Origin: Trinickia symbiotica
GTDB lineage: Bacteria; Pseudomonadota; Gammaproteobacteria; Burkholderiales; Burkholderiaceae
Direction of reading: 5' to 3'
NCBI RefSeq assembly: GCF_002934455.1
Contig: NZ_PTIR01000014.1
Span: 117,070 to 181,069 of the forward strand
Length of the DNA stretch: 64,000 bases
The number at the start of each line of letters is the position of its first letter. Position 1 is the stretch's first letter. Below the pieces are notes generated by a model. The model was given only the letters and a program-made list of their open reading frames with translations. It was not told the DNA's origin and searched no databases. Below, one piece after another: positions 52,968 through 62,755 of the stretch. The translations under genes were made by a program, and so were the position numbers.

Positions 52968-54098
52968 ATGGCGAAAAGGGATTACTACGAGGTCCTGGGC
53001 GTTGCGAAAAACGCGAGCGACGAAGAGATCAAGAAGGCTTATCGCAAGCTCGCGATGAAGTACCACCCCGACCGCAATCCGGACAACAAAAAGGCCGAGG
53101 AAAGCTTCAAGGAGGCCAAGGAGGCCTACGAGATGCTCTCGGACTCGCAAAAACGCGCGGCGTACGACCAGTACGGCCATGCCGGCGTCGACCCGAACAT
53201 GGCGGGCGCGGCGGCACAGGGCTTCGGCGGGTTCGCGGACGCGTTCGGCGACATTTTTGGCGATATCTTCGGCCAGTCAGCGGGCGGCGGCGGCCGTCGC
53301 GCCGGCCCGCAGGTCTATCGCGGCGCCGATCTGCGCTACAGCATGGAAGTCACGCTCGAGCAGGCGGCGCACGGCTGCGAGACGCAGATCCGCGTGCCGA
53401 GCTGGGTCTCCTGCGAGGTCTGTCACGGCTCGGGGGCGAAGCCGGGCACGAAGCCCGAGACCTGTCCCACCTGTCATGGGTCCGGGGCCGTGCGCATGTC
53501 GCAGGGATTCTTCAGCATTCAGCAGACTTGCCCGAAGTGTCACGGCAGCGGCACGTACATTCCCGATCCGTGCCTGCATTGCCACGGCGCCGGCAAGGTG
53601 AAGGAAACGAAGACGCTCGAGGTCAAGATTCCGGCCGGCATCGACGACGGCATGCGGATTCGCTCGTCCGGCAACGGCGAGCCGGGCGTCAACGGCGGGC
53701 CGCCGGGCGACCTCTACGTCGAAATTCACATCAAGCCGCATTCCGTCTTCGAGCGCGACGGCGACGATCTGCATTGTCAGATGCCGATTCCCTTTACGAC
53801 GGCGGCGTTGGGCGGTGAAATCGAGGTGCCGACGCTCGCGGGACGCGCGACGTTCACGGTGCCGGAGGGCACGCAATCGGGCCGGACGTTCCGGCTGCGG
53901 GGCAAGGGCATCAAGGGACTGCGCTCGAGCGTGCCCGGCGATCTCTACGTGCATGTGCAAGTCGAGACACCGGTGAAACTGACGGAACCGCAGCGCGAGT
54001 TGCTCAAGCAATTCGAGAAATCGCTCGTGGAGGGGGGGCCGCGTCACAGCCCCCAGAGCAAAAGCTGGTTCGACCGGGTGAAGAGCTTTTTTGACTGA
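52968..54098 (+). CDS. dnaJ: Molecular co-chaperone DnaJ (Hsp40)
   Basis: This is 376 residues from [20 protein letters not shown] (ATG 52968); the 36 codons upstream in frame run through a hairpin region and were excluded. The J domain has the HPD motif in [16 protein letters not shown]. It is followed by a Gly/Phe-rich linker ([16 protein letters not shown]), four CxxCxGxG-type zinc repeats ([32 protein letters not shown]) and a C-terminal substrate domain. DnaJ stimulates DnaK ATPase and delivers substrates. It completes the grpE-trx-dnaK-dnaJ heat-shock cluster. Confidence 0.97.
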   Translation: MAKRDYYEVLGVAKNASDEEIKKAYRKLAMKYHPDRNPDNKKAEESFKEAKEAYEMLSDSQKRAAYDQYGHAGVDPNMAGAAAQGFGGFADAFGDIFGDIFGQSAGGGGRRAGPQVYRGADLRYSMEVTLEQAAHGCETQIRVPSWVSCEVCHGSGAKPGTKPETCPTCHGSGAVRMSQGFFSIQQTCPKCHGSGTYIPDPCLHCHGAGKVKETKTLEVKIPAGIDDGMRIRSSGNGEPGVNGGPPGDLYVEIHIKPHSVFERDGDDLHCQMPIPFTTAALGGEIEVPTLAGRATFTVPEGTQSGRTFRLRGKGIKGLRSSVPGDLYVHVQVETPVKLTEPQRELLKQFEKSLVEGGPRHSPQSKSWFDRVKSFFD

Positions 54099-54137
54099 GA
54101 CCCATCCAGCTCGAGCTCAAAGAAGCGGCGAGCGCGA

Positions 54138-56135
54138 GTGAAGCCGATGAAGACTGACGAGCGCAGCGACGTCTTCGCGCTGCTCGACGATTGCGATGCA
54201 AGCGCCGCGCGCCGCTCGAGCCGCTTGTACACGGGGTTCGTGCGCGAGCACGTCGCAACCGATGCAGCCGGGCTCGATGCGGTTTGCGCGGCGGCCGCGG
54301 CGGATGCCGCCTCGGGGCTGCATGCGGTCGTGCTCGGCGATTACGAGTTCGGCCGCGATCTCCATCTCGGCGATCCACCGAAAGGCGGCGATTCGACGCA
54401 GCGAGAGACCGCCTCGCTGCGTTTTTTGTTGTTCGAACGCTGCGCGAGTCTTTCGCGTGACGACACCGACGCATGGCTCATTTCGATGGACGGTAACGCG
54501 AGCGAGCCGTCGGCGGCGGGCGCTGCCAACGTTGTCGAGAGCGTGACGCGCGAAGAATACGACGCCGCGATCGCGGCCGTGCATGCGGCGCTCGTCGCCG
54601 GCGACTCGTACGAGATCAACTACACGTACCGGCTAGCCTTCGACGTATTCGGCTCCCCGATAGCGTTCTATCGACGGCTGCGCGCCCGTCAGCCCGTGCA
54701 CTACGGCGCGCTGATTGCGCTGCCGGCGGGCGAGTGGGTTCTTTCTTGCTCGCCGGAGCTTTTTGTCGAAAAGAAGGGAGCGCGTCTGCGCACGCGCCCG
54801 ATGAAGGGTACGACGGCACGCGGCCGCACGCCCGAGGACGATGCACGAGCGCGAGCGTTCCTGCACAACGACGTCAAGAATCGCGCAGAGAACCTGATGA
54901 TCGTCGATCTGCTGCGCAACGACCTGTCGCGTGTGGCGCGGACGGGCTCCGTTCGCGTGCCCGCATTGTTTTCGGTGGAGCCTTACCCGTCGATCTGGGC
55001 GATGACCTCGACCATCGAGGCGGAGCTTGCCGCCGGCGTTTCGTTCGCCGACGTGTTGCGTGCGCTGTTTCCCTGCGGTTCCATCACGGGGGCACCGAAG
55101 CATCGGACGATGCAGCTCATCGACGAGATCGAGACGACGCCGCGCGGCCTCTACACCGGCACGATCGGCTGGTACGACGCGCCGGGCCCCGGGAGCGGCG
55201 CGACAACAAGCGAGGGCGTGCGCATGTCCGAGCCGTGCGGGGAGTTTTGTCTCTCGGTCGCGATTCGGACGCTGACGCTCGCGGCGCCGGACGCCGCACC
55301 TGCTCGGCACGATGGCGACTTGCGCCGCGGCCACCCCCCCGGTCTGCTGCGTGGCTCGATGGGGATTGGCGGTGGAATCGTGCTCGATAGCGTGGCCGCC
55401 GACGAATACGCCGAATGCCGTCTGAAGGCAAGGTTTCTGACGGGGGCCGACCCGGGCTTTCAGCTCTTCGAGACGATGAGGGCCACGCGGACAGCGGGCG
55501 TTGCCCATCTGGACCGGCACTTGGCGCGCCTTGCGGGCAGCGCCGCTCAGCTCGACTTCGCGTTCGACGAAGGCTCGGTGCGTCGGCAGATTGCGGAGCG
55601 GTGCGAGCAATTGGCCGAACCGGGGGAGCATCGCTTCAGGCTTGCGATCGGCAAGGACGGAACGGTAGCGATCGCGACAGCGCCGCTCGGACCCGTGAAA
55701 ATGGATGAAGCTTCATTCGTCGGTGTGCTGCTCGCCCCCGAGCATGGGTTCACACCCAGGCGTTCGAACGATTTTCTGCTGCGCCACAAGACCACGCACC
55801 GCGCCGAATTCGACCGCGGCTGGCGCGAGGCCGAAGCGCGAGGCGGCTTCGACACGTTGTTCTTCAACGAGCGCGGAGAGCTGACGGAGGGCGGCCGCTC
55901 GAACGTGTTCGTCAAGCTCGAGGGCCGGTGGTGGACGCCGCCTCTGGAGGGCGGGCTGCTGCCCGGCATCATGCGCCAATTGTTGCTCGAAGACCCGCAG
56001 CTTGGCGCTCATGAACGCGTGCTGACGCTTGCGGACGTGCGCAACGCCGAGGCGCTGCTTGTCTGCAATGCGTTGCGCGGCGCGCTCGCGGCGCGGATTC
56101 TTCCAGCCGGAGCCGCGGTCAGCGGCACCGCATAG
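54138..56135 (+). CDS. pabB: Fused aminodeoxychorismate synthase component I and aminodeoxychorismate lyase
   Basis: This is 665 residues, a fusion of two folate enzymes. Residues ~1-430 are a PabB chorismate-binding domain with YEINYTYRLAF, SCSPELFVEKKGARLRTRPMKGT, NAENLMIVDLLRND-type sequence (NRAENLMIVDLLRND) and PCGSITGAPKHRTMQLIDEIE. Residues ~440-665 are a PabC aminotransferase-IV fold with FQLFETMR, the PLP lysine in LLRHKTTHRAEFD, and LFFNERGELTEGGRSNVFVK. Together they convert chorismate and amide nitrogen to 4-aminobenzoate. A PabA amidotransferase must be supplied elsewhere. MKTDERSD (54150) is an alternative start. Family length and order are standard for betaproteobacterial fusions. 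Confidence 0.95.
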   Translation: MKPMKTDERSDVFALLDDCDASAARRSSRLYTGFVREHVATDAAGLDAVCAAAAADAASGLHAVVLGDYEFGRDLHLGDPPKGGDSTQRETASLRFLLFERCASLSRDDTDAWLISMDGNASEPSAAGAANVVESVTREEYDAAIAAVHAALVAGDSYEINYTYRLAFDVFGSPIAFYRRLRARQPVHYGALIALPAGEWVLSCSPELFVEKKGARLRTRPMKGTTARGRTPEDDARARAFLHNDVKNRAENLMIVDLLRNDLSRVARTGSVRVPALFSVEPYPSIWAMTSTIEAELAAGVSFADVLRALFPCGSITGAPKHRTMQLIDEIETTPRGLYTGTIGWYDAPGPGSGATTSEGVRMSEPCGEFCLSVAIRTLTLAAPDAAPARHDGDLRRGHPPGLLRGSMGIGGGIVLDSVAADEYAECRLKARFLTGADPGFQLFETMRATRTAGVAHLDRHLARLAGSAAQLDFAFDEGSVRRQIAERCEQLAEPGEHRFRLAIGKDGTVAIATAPLGPVKMDEASFVGVLLAPEHGFTPRRSNDFLLRHKTTHRAEFDRGWREAEARGGFDTLFFNERGELTEGGRSNVFVKLEGRWWTPPLEGGLLPGIMRQLLLEDPQLGAHERVLTLADVRNAEALLVCNALRGALAARILPAGAAVSGTA

Positions 56136-56193
56136 GCGGAAGATCCAATATCAGCGTAAGCCAGCCCTGGACGGCTGCCCGTTTCGGCTTCCT

Positions 56194-57009
56194 TCAGAAC
56201 TCGTGCTCGGGGCCCGGAAACGAGCCTTCCCTGACGGCTTTGACATAGGCTTCCACGGCCGCCTGAATATTCGGCGCGCCTTCCATGAAGTTCTTCACGA
56301 AGCGCGGCGGCTTGCCCGGGAAGATACCTAACATGTCGTGAAGGACGAGCACCTGGCCCGAGCAGCCGATTCCCGCACCGATGCCGATCGTCGGAATCCT
56401 CAGCTCGTTCGTGACGCCGGCCGCGACGGCCGAAGGAATCGCCTCGAGGACGATGAGCTGTGCGCCCGCGTCCTGAACGGCGCGCGAATCGCGCACGAGC
56501 TGTGCCGCGCCGGCTTCGCTTCTACCCTGCACCTTGAAGCCGCCGAACGCGTGAACCGATTGCGGCGTGAGCCCGATATGCGCGCACACCGGCACGGAAC
56601 GTTCGACAAGAAAGCGGACGGTTTCGGCGAGCCACTCGCCCCCCTCGATCTTGACCATCTGCGCGCCCGCGCGCATGACCTTGACGGCGCTCTCGAAGGC
56701 TTGCGTCGCCGTGCCGTAGGTGCCGAACGGCAGGTCGGCGACGACGAGCGCGCGCGGTTGCGCCCGCGCGACACAGGCCGTGTGGTAGGCGATGTCGTCG
56801 AGCGTGACGGGCAGCGTGGTCGAGTGACCTTGCAAGACATTGCCGAGCGAGTCGCCGATCAGCAGAACATCGACGCCTGCGCGGTCGGAAAGCGACGCGA
56901 AGCTCGCGTCGTAGGCGGTCAGCATTACAATTTTTTCGCCGGCCTCGCGCATCGACTGGAGCTTCGGCACCGTCACCTTCGGCCGGCTCGTTTCCTGCAG
57001 GTAGGTCAT
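56194..57009 (-). CDS. panB: 3-methyl-2-oxobutanoate hydroxymethyltransferase
   Basis: This 271-residue enzyme transfers a hydroxymethyl group from 5,10-methylenetetrahydrofolate to 2-oxoisovalerate, the first committed step of pantothenate synthesis. Features are [39 protein letters not shown] (metal and substrate loops), [55 protein letters not shown] and [20 protein letters not shown]. It converges with pabBC and is preceded on its strand by the dgk-type kinase gene, 59 bases away. A link between pantothenate and folate use is functional only; the genes are on opposite strands. Confidence 0.97.
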   Translation of the reverse strand: MTYLQETSRPKVTVPKLQSMREAGEKIVMLTAYDASFASLSDRAGVDVLLIGDSLGNVLQGHSTTLPVTLDDIAYHTACVARAQPRALVVADLPFGTYGTATQAFESAVKVMRAGAQMVKIEGGEWLAETVRFLVERSVPVCAHIGLTPQSVHAFGGFKVQGRSEAGAAQLVRDSRAVQDAGAQLIVLEAIPSAVAAGVTNELRIPTIGIGAGIGCSGQVLVLHDMLGIFPGKPPRFVKNFMEGAPNIQAAVEAYVKAVREGSFPGPEHEF

Positions 57010-57068
57010 CGCGTGTCTCGTCTCTAAGAATGATCGGCGCGCATCAGGCGTTGCCGGCCGCGCGAATC

Positions 57069-57743
57069 TTACTGCGCTTTTACGAAGCTCGCCTTGCGGC
57101 CGCGCATCGTTTCGATCTGTTCGACGACGAGCGCGAAGTCCGCTTGCGATTCGAGCGGATTCAGATGCTCGGTGTTGATCGTCAGCACGGGGCTCGCGTC
57201 GTAGTGGTAAAAGAACTGATCGTACGCTTCGCAGAGCTTGCGCAGATAAGTCTCAGTGATGAGACCCTCGGCGGCTCGCGCGCGTTTCTGGATGCGTGAG
57301 AGCAGCGTATGCGGGCTCGCCTGCAGATGGACGACGAAATCGGGCGCGGGGGCGCCCGCCGGCAGATGCGCGGCGAGCGATCGATAGAGCCGCCGTTCGT
57401 CGTCGGGAAGTGTGAGCCGCGCAAAGACGTCGTTCTTTTGCGCGATGAAGTCCGCCACGAGCGGCGCGCCGCTCGCGAGCGCCTCGCCCGCCTCACGGGC
57501 CTGCTCCACGCGTTGCAACGCGAAGTGCAGCTGTGCCGGCAACGCGTAACGCGCCATGTCGGCGTAAAAACGATCTAGAAACGGATTGTCGGCCGCGCGC
57601 TCGAGCAACGTCCGCATCGACCAGCGCTCGGCCAGTCGTTGCGCAAGCGACGTCTTGCCCACGCCGATCGGCCCTTCGATCGCGAGGTAGCGATACGGCG
57701 CGTGCCGTACGGGAGGGGTGACGGTGAGTGCGGGGGAGGTCAT
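57069..57743 (-). CDS. Deoxynucleoside kinase family protein
   Basis: This is 224 residues from [20 protein letters not shown] (ATG 57743, overlapping the folK stop by 4 bases). The P-loop [19 protein letters not shown] is near residue 25. Further family marks are [32 protein letters not shown] and the DRS/ERS-like and LID arginines in [11 protein letters not shown]. Sequence matches the deoxyguanosine/deoxyadenosine kinase group often mis-annotated near folK and panB. It would phosphorylate salvaged deoxynucleosides. Substrate preference cannot be read from sequence. The gene lies between folK and panB in one minus-strand run. Confidence 0.88.
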   Translation of the reverse strand: MTSPALTVTPPVRHAPYRYLAIEGPIGVGKTSLAQRLAERWSMRTLLERAADNPFLDRFYADMARYALPAQLHFALQRVEQAREAGEALASGAPLVADFIAQKNDVFARLTLPDDERRLYRSLAAHLPAGAPAPDFVVHLQASPHTLLSRIQKRARAAEGLITETYLRKLCEAYDQFFYHYDASPVLTINTEHLNPLESQADFALVVEQIETMRGRKASFVKAQ

Positions 57744-58261
57744 CGCGATTTGCCGCGCAACGCGGCGAGCATGGCGCAGCCGCAGGTTTGCACTTTTTCG
57801 ATGCGTTGATGCGCGACGCCTTCGATCAGCGCATCGGCGCGGCCGATGCCGGGAATCGTGACATCGCCATCGATTTCGACGAGCGGCACGAGAACGAATG
57901 CGCGCTCGACGGCGCGCGGGTGCGGGACGATCAGATCGGGCTCGTCGATGCGTTCGTCGCCGAATAGCACGATATCGATGTCGAGCGTGCGCGGCGCGTT
58001 GGGGTACGGCCGCTCGCGCCCGAAGTGATGCTCGATGCGCTGGCACAACGCGAGCAGCGTGCGCGCGGTGAGCGCGGTTTCGATCTTGACGACAAGGTTG
58101 TAGTAGTCGTCGCCTTCGGCGTCGATCGGCTCGGTCCGGTAGAGGCTCGACTTGGCGAGCACGGTGACGCAGTGCTGCTGCGCAAGGCAAACGACCGCGT
58201 CCTTCAGGGACTGGCGAGCATCCCCGAGGTTCGCGCCAAGACCGAGATAAGCAACCGTCAT
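57740..58261 (-). CDS. folK: 2-amino-4-hydroxy-6-hydroxymethyldihydropteridine pyrophosphokinase
   Basis: This 173-residue HPPK begins MTVAYLGLGANLGDARQSLK, the standard family opening. Substrate-binding phrases are SSLYRTEPIDAEGDDYYNLVVKIET and GRERPYPNAPRTLDIDIVLFGDE, whose final part holds the magnesium aspartates. IVPHPRAVERAFVLVPL follows. HPPK activates the pterin with ATP pyrophosphate in folate synthesis, upstream of the step that uses 4-aminobenzoate made by PabBC. Its stop overlaps the next gene's start by 4 bases. It follows pcnB by 59 bases, the conserved pcnB-folK order of proteobacteria. Confidence 0.96.
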   Translation of the reverse strand: MTVAYLGLGANLGDARQSLKDAVVCLAQQHCVTVLAKSSLYRTEPIDAEGDDYYNLVVKIETALTARTLLALCQRIEHHFGRERPYPNAPRTLDIDIVLFGDERIDEPDLIVPHPRAVERAFVLVPLVEIDGDVTIPGIGRADALIEGVAHQRIEKVQTCGCAMLAALRGKSR

Positions 58262-58320
58262 GACATGGCTTCCTACGACTTCACGACTTCACCACTTCTT
58301 CGGCGGCTGGCGCCGCCGCA

Positions 58321-60006
58321 TCAATCCTCGTGTGCATCATGCGTGGCGGCGGCGTTCGTCGAGCCGCCGTCGCGCGCGTCATCGGCCTGATCGGCCGACT
58401 CGCCGGGCGTGGCGCCCTCGGCCGGCTTCCGGCCGCGGCCGCCGCGCCGCCGGCGCTTGCGCGGCGTCCGTTCCTTGCCACCTTCCGCGAGAAGCGCTTC
58501 GCGCGCGGCGGCATCGCCTTCGATGAAGGCCGTCCACCAATGGCCGATCGCGGGGTCCAGCTCGCCCGACTCGCAGCGCAACAGGAGGAAATCATAACCC
58601 GCTCTAAATCTTTGGTGTTCGATCAGCTTCAACGCGCTGCGGCCGGAACGCTTTTCGAGGCGCGACTGCAGCCCCCAGATCTCGCGCATGTCGGCCGCAA
58701 AGCGCTTGTGGATCGCGAGCTTGCCCGTCTGCGTCTCGATGACGTCGTCCATCGCGCGGTGCAAGGCGGGAACCGGGTACTCGCCGTTGCTCTCGAACGC
58801 TTGCGCGCGTTGCTGCACGTCATGCCAGAGGAGGGTCGCGAAGAGGAAGCCGGGCGAGACGGGCTTGCCGGCACGCACGCGCGCATCGGTGTTGTTGAGC
58901 GAGAGCGTGATGAACGATTCGCCGTGCGGCTGTTCGAGCACCACGTCGAGCAACGGCAGAAGGCCATGGTGAAGGCCTTCCTTGCGCAGCTGCTTCAGGC
59001 ACGCAAGGGCATGGCCCGAGAGCAGCAGCTTCAGCATCTCGTCGAAGAGTCGCGCGGCCGGCACGTTGTGGATCAGATCGGCGAGCGGCTTGATCGGCGC
59101 ACGCGTCGCGTCGTCGATCTCGAAACCGAGCTTCGCGGCAAAGCGTACAACGCGCAGCATCCGCACGGGGTCTTCCCGGTAGCGCGTGGTGGGGTCGCCG
59201 ATCATGCGCAGCATGCGTGCACGGATGTCGGCGATGCCGTCGTGATAGTCGAGCACCGTCTCCGTCGCCGGATCGTAGTACATCGCGTTGATCGTGAAGT
59301 CCCGCCGCGTTGCATCTTCGTGCTGCTCGCCCCAGACGTTGTCGCGCAGCACGCGGCCGCTCGCGTCGACAGCGTGGGTACGGCGGTCGAGCTCGTCGCG
59401 GCGCAGGCGCCGCGCGGGCGCGGCTTCGGCCGCAGGCGGATCGACGAGCGCCCGGAACGTCGAGACTTCGATGATTTCCTGGCCGAACTGCACATGGACG
59501 ATCTGAAAGCGCCGGCCGATCAGCCGGGCGCGGCGAAAGAGCCGCTGGACTTCCTCGGGCGTCGCGTCCGTCGCCACGTCGAAGTCTTTCGGCGCGATGC
59601 CGAGCAGCAGGTCGCGCACGGCGCCGCCGACGATGAACGCCCTGAAGCCCGCCTGTTGCAGCGTTTCGGTCACTCGCACCGCATTGCGCGAGATCAGGGC
59701 GGGATTGATCCCATGCATCTCCGACGACAGAATGACCGGGGCATCGGGCTCGCGCGCCGCCGATGAACTCCCCCCGGTCGATGCCGCGGCAGCCCCCTTC
59801 GCCGTTTGCGGGCTCTTGCGGCGCGGCTTCGCGGGTTTCCCGGTCGCGGCGCCCGCAGGAGCATCGGCTGGCGCGTTTCGCTGGCTGCCGGGGGCGGGCG
59901 GTTCGTCTCGACTCCCAGGAGGGACGACTTGCGGGGCGCTCTCGAAGGAGGCGTCCGGGTTGGCCGTGCTCTGGCCGAACAGCTTGCGGATGAGTTTCTT
60001 GATCAC
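58321..60006 (-). CDS. pcnB: Poly(A) polymerase I
   Basis: This is 561 residues, starting MIKKLIRKLFGQSTANPDAS. The first ~95 residues form a low-complexity Ala/Pro/Ser extension. The nucleotidyltransferase core then begins MHGINPALISRNAVRVTETL and contains FIVGGAVRDLLLGIAPKDFDVATDATPEEVQRLF with the catalytic Asp pair, followed by RRDFTINAMYYDP and RYREDPVRMLRVVRFAAKL. The tail is strongly basic (RTPRKRRRRGGRGRKP), as expected for RNA binding. The enzyme adds 3' A tails that speed RNA decay. A tRNA nucleotidyltransferase is less likely because the long N- and C-terminal extensions are PcnB-like. It overlaps the HAD gene by 4 bases. Confidence 0.93.
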   Translation of the reverse strand: MIKKLIRKLFGQSTANPDASFESAPQVVPPGSRDEPPAPGSQRNAPADAPAGAATGKPAKPRRKSPQTAKGAAAASTGGSSSAAREPDAPVILSSEMHGINPALISRNAVRVTETLQQAGFRAFIVGGAVRDLLLGIAPKDFDVATDATPEEVQRLFRRARLIGRRFQIVHVQFGQEIIEVSTFRALVDPPAAEAAPARRLRRDELDRRTHAVDASGRVLRDNVWGEQHEDATRRDFTINAMYYDPATETVLDYHDGIADIRARMLRMIGDPTTRYREDPVRMLRVVRFAAKLGFEIDDATRAPIKPLADLIHNVPAARLFDEMLKLLLSGHALACLKQLRKEGLHHGLLPLLDVVLEQPHGESFITLSLNNTDARVRAGKPVSPGFLFATLLWHDVQQRAQAFESNGEYPVPALHRAMDDVIETQTGKLAIHKRFAADMREIWGLQSRLEKRSGRSALKLIEHQRFRAGYDFLLLRCESGELDPAIGHWWTAFIEGDAAAREALLAEGGKERTPRKRRRRGGRGRKPAEGATPGESADQADDARDGGSTNAAATHDAHED

Positions 60007-60689
60007 GACGGTTGGAACAGATCGAGGATGCGCCAGCCCTTCGCCTCGGCATGGGCACGCAGCGTGGCGTCGGGGTTGGTCGCGATCGGATCGGTGACTT
60101 TCTCGAGCAGCGGAATGTCGTTGTGCGAGTCGCTATAGAACCAACTCTTCGGGAAGTCGCCGATGGACTTGCCGAGCGAGGCGAGCCAGCTCTCCACGCG
60201 CACGATCTTGCCCTCGCGGTAGCTCGGCGTGCCCGTGCCGCGGCCGGTGAACGGCGAGTGCGGCTTGCCGTCGATCGTCTCGACTTCGCAGGCGATCAGC
60301 ATCTCGACGCCGAACGCGTCGGCGATTGGGCGCGTGATGAACTCGTTCGTCGCGGTGACGATACAGCAGAGGTCGCCCTTCTCCTGGTGGCCGCGCACGA
60401 GCTCGAGCGCCGCCGGCACGAGCGCCGGCCGGATCACCTCGTGCATGAACTTCTCATGCCAGGCCGCGAGCTGCGCGCGTGAATATTGGGCGAGCGGCGT
60501 CAGCATCGCTTCGAGATAAGCGTGGATGTCGAGCTGGCCCGCCTTGTAGTCGGCGTAGAAACGGTCGACATCGCGCATGAAGGTCGGCCCGTCGACGATG
60601 CCGAGCTTCACCATGAAGCGGCCCCATTCGTGGTCGCTGTCGGTGGGAATGAGCGTGTGATCGAGGTCGAAGAGAGCGAGATTCGTCAT
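60003..60689 (-). CDS. HAD-IB family phosphatase
   Basis: This 228-residue hydrolase opens MTNLALFDLDHTLIPTDSDH, with the catalytic DxD motif I (FDLDHT). A helical cap follows, then CIVTATNEFITRPIADAFGVE (motif II Thr region), GKIVRVESWLASLGK (motif III Lys) and FYSDSHNDIPLLEKV (motif IV Asp pair). The group includes phosphoserine phosphatase and histidinol-phosphate phosphatases. The substrate cannot be decided from sequence, although the widely kept position beside pcnB and hda in Burkholderiaceae may help. It lies 11 bases downstream of hda, and its stop overlaps the pcnB start. Confidence 0.9.
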   Translation of the reverse strand: MTNLALFDLDHTLIPTDSDHEWGRFMVKLGIVDGPTFMRDVDRFYADYKAGQLDIHAYLEAMLTPLAQYSRAQLAAWHEKFMHEVIRPALVPAALELVRGHQEKGDLCCIVTATNEFITRPIADAFGVEMLIACEVETIDGKPHSPFTGRGTGTPSYREGKIVRVESWLASLGKSIGDFPKSWFYSDSHNDIPLLEKVTDPIATNPDATLRAHAEAKGWRILDLFQPS

Positions 60690-60700
60690 GAGGCCGCATT

Positions 60701-61489
60701 TTACTTCAAGCGGCCGCAGGCGGCCGGCGGGGCGTCGCCCGGTGGGTTTTCCGGCGTGGCATCCGGCTCGCTCGCGCTTTCCGGGGGCGCATCGCCTGCC
60801 GGCCGCGCAAGCATCGTGCGCAGGAGCGGCAGCGTGATCGCGCGCTTTTGCTCGAGCGAGAAACGGTCCAGCGCGTCGAGCAACGCCATCAGGCTCGGCA
60901 TGTCGCGCCTGAAGTGGGTGAGCAGATAGGCGGGAACGTCATCGGCGAGCGCAATGCCGCGCTCCTTCGCCGCGTGCTTGAGAACGGCGATCTTGCGGTC
61001 GTCGGGCAGCGGCGCGAGATGATAGACGAGCCCCCAGCCGAGACGCGTGCGCAGGTCCTCGCGCACGGCGAGCGCGATCGGGGCGGCGTTGCCCGTGGCG
61101 ACGAGCGCGGCCGACGGATGCGCGCGCACCTCGTTGAAGAGGTTGAAGAGCGCGATCTGTTGCGCGCTGGCGAGCTTGTCGCAATCGTCCACGACATAGA
61201 TCGGCACGTGCGGATCGAAAGCGAATGCGGCGAGCGCGCTTTGGGGACCGAGAAAGCGCGAGCGCGCCGGCCCCGCGCTGTGTACGAGCGCGGCGAGCAA
61301 GTGGCTGCGTCCGCTGCCTGGCTCGCCCCAGACGTAGAAGGTGCGATCGGCGAGCGGGCCCGCGGCGAGCGCATTGTCGAGCCCGGCCAGGCGGGCGACG
61401 AGCTCGGCATTGGCGCCGGCGAAGAAATTGTCGAATGTCGAGGGCGGCGGGGTGCCGAGGTCGAGCGTCAGTTGGCGTTGCACGGACAC
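60701..61489 (-). CDS. hda: DnaA regulatory inactivator Hda
   Basis: This 262-residue DnaA-like ATPase has the N-terminal beta-clamp binding motif QRQLTLDLG, which tethers it to the DNA-loaded sliding clamp. ATP binding follows in FYVWGEPGSGRSHLLAALVHSAG (Walker A with Arg in place of Lys-like residue at the usual Lys position: GSGRSH). Then come IYVVDDCDKLASAQQIALFNLFNEVRAH (Walker B) and DLRTRLGWGLVYHLAPLPDD. Hda triggers ATP hydrolysis on DnaA and so prevents re-initiation. The C-terminal ~35 residues are a Pro/Glu/Ala-rich extension not seen in E. coli Hda. It precedes the HAD gene. Confidence 0.93.
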   Translation of the reverse strand: MSVQRQLTLDLGTPPPSTFDNFFAGANAELVARLAGLDNALAAGPLADRTFYVWGEPGSGRSHLLAALVHSAGPARSRFLGPQSALAAFAFDPHVPIYVVDDCDKLASAQQIALFNLFNEVRAHPSAALVATGNAAPIALAVREDLRTRLGWGLVYHLAPLPDDRKIAVLKHAAKERGIALADDVPAYLLTHFRRDMPSLMALLDALDRFSLEQKRAITLPLLRTMLARPAGDAPPESASEPDATPENPPGDAPPAACGRLK

Positions 61490-61544
61490 GGTGGGGGCGG
61501 CATGAAGCAGGCGGATGTTGTCACTGACGCGGCGGCGCCCGTGA

Positions 61545-62675
61545 TCATCGTTCTTCCCCCTCGACGACGGGGGGAGACGATTTGCGCGCGTCGAGGTAAA
61601 ACCGGCTCTCGAGATAGCTGCGGCGCAGCTCGCGCACGGCCGTCGACAGAATCGCGCTGACGGGCAATGCGAGCAGCACGCCGAAGAACCCGAACAATTG
61701 CCCGAACGCCAGCAACGCGAAGATGACGGTGAGCGGGTGAAGGCCGATGCGCTCGCCGACGAGCCGCGGCGTCAGGATGAAACTTTCGAGGATCTGGCCG
61801 ACGCCGTAGACGACCGCAACCGCTACGAAGCCGTAGAAGTTTCCGAACTGGAGCAGCGCGGCGATCAGGGCGAGCGCGAGACCCGTGGCGTAGCCGACGT
61901 ATGGGATGAAGACCGCCAGGCCCGTGAACACGCCGATGGGCAGCGCGATCTCGAATCCGGCGATCGTGAGCGCGAGGCCGTAGAACACCGCGAGCACGCC
62001 CATGACGAGCACTTGGCCGCGCAGATATTGCGAGAGCGAGAGGTCCATTTCCCGCACGAGGGAGACCGTTTTCGCGAGCCAGCGGCGCGGCACGAACAAT
62101 GCGAGCCGGGCGAGCATCGAGTTCCAGTCGTACAGTAGATAAAACAGCACGAGCGGGACCATGACGAGATCGCCGATCAGCGTGAACATGACGTTGCCGC
62201 CTGTGCGCAGGGACTTCCACGCCGCGACGGCGACGGCTTGTCCGCTGCTTTCGATCTTGCTCGTGAGCATGTCGCGCAGGCTCGCGAAGTCGAAGAGGTC
62301 GCCATAGCCGAGGTAGGTGAGCTTCGGCTGTGCCCAGTCGTGCAAGCGAGCGATGAAAATGGGGACCTGCAGCTTGAGCTGCGGCAGTTCGCGCTGCACG
62401 ACGGCGAACACAAGCAGCGCGAGCAGCGACACGATGATCGCGAAGAACAGCATCATGACGAGCGCGGCGAGGCCGCGCGGCACGCGCCTGCGCACGAGCC
62501 AGGCGACGCCGGGCTGCAGGATGTAGGCGATGATCGCGCCGAGCAGGAACGGGGTGAGCACGGGCCTCAGCAGCCAGAGCAGCATGCCGAGGCCGAGCGC
62601 GACGGCGCTCCAGAAAAGGGCCTGGCGTTGGTACGGCGTGAGAAACGGGGCGTTGTGCGACAAGAGTTTTCCCAA
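61545..62675 (-). CDS. AI-2E / PerM family permease
   Basis: This is a 376-residue membrane protein. About eight helices are visible, starting with ALFWSAVALGLGMLLWLLRPVLTPFLLGAIIAYILQPG. Later come the signature helices of the family, VFTGLAVFIPYVGYATGLALALIAALLQFG and the GVGQILESFILTPRLVGERIGLHPLTVIFALLAFGQLFGFFGVLLALPVSAI block. Members are proposed secondary exporters (AI-2 in E. coli TqsA), sodium/proton antiporters or cell-envelope permeases; which applies here is unknown. It precedes hda by 55 bases on the minus strand and is divergent from purM. Confidence 0.9.
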   Translation of the reverse strand: MGKLLSHNAPFLTPYQRQALFWSAVALGLGMLLWLLRPVLTPFLLGAIIAYILQPGVAWLVRRRVPRGLAALVMMLFFAIIVSLLALLVFAVVQRELPQLKLQVPIFIARLHDWAQPKLTYLGYGDLFDFASLRDMLTSKIESSGQAVAVAAWKSLRTGGNVMFTLIGDLVMVPLVLFYLLYDWNSMLARLALFVPRRWLAKTVSLVREMDLSLSQYLRGQVLVMGVLAVFYGLALTIAGFEIALPIGVFTGLAVFIPYVGYATGLALALIAALLQFGNFYGFVAVAVVYGVGQILESFILTPRLVGERIGLHPLTVIFALLAFGQLFGFFGVLLALPVSAILSTAVRELRRSYLESRFYLDARKSSPPVVEGEER

Positions 62676-62717
62676 GTGTGGTCGGAGAGGGTAAATCGAG
62701 CGGGCCGGCGCGCATCG

Positions 62718-62736
62718 GGTAAAATCGCATTTTACC
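62718..62736. promoter_or_regulatory. Palindrome with TAAAAT in the perM-purM divergent promoter region
   Basis: A perfect 7-base inverted repeat (GGTAAAA / TTTTACC, 5-base spacer) lies 20 bases before purM. TAAAAT occurs on the plus strand at 62720-62725 and could be the purM -10. The symmetric arrangement in an 80-base divergent spacer may mark an operator or paired -10 elements. It does not match the PurR consensus. Confidence 0.4.
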
Positions 62737-62755
62737 GACCTTCTCGCACTTCCCC

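Noticed and set aside
62718..62736. PurR operator before purM
   Set aside because: The palindrome is GGTAAAA/TTTTACC, which does not fit the PurR consensus; it is kept only as an unnamed promoter-region palindrome.
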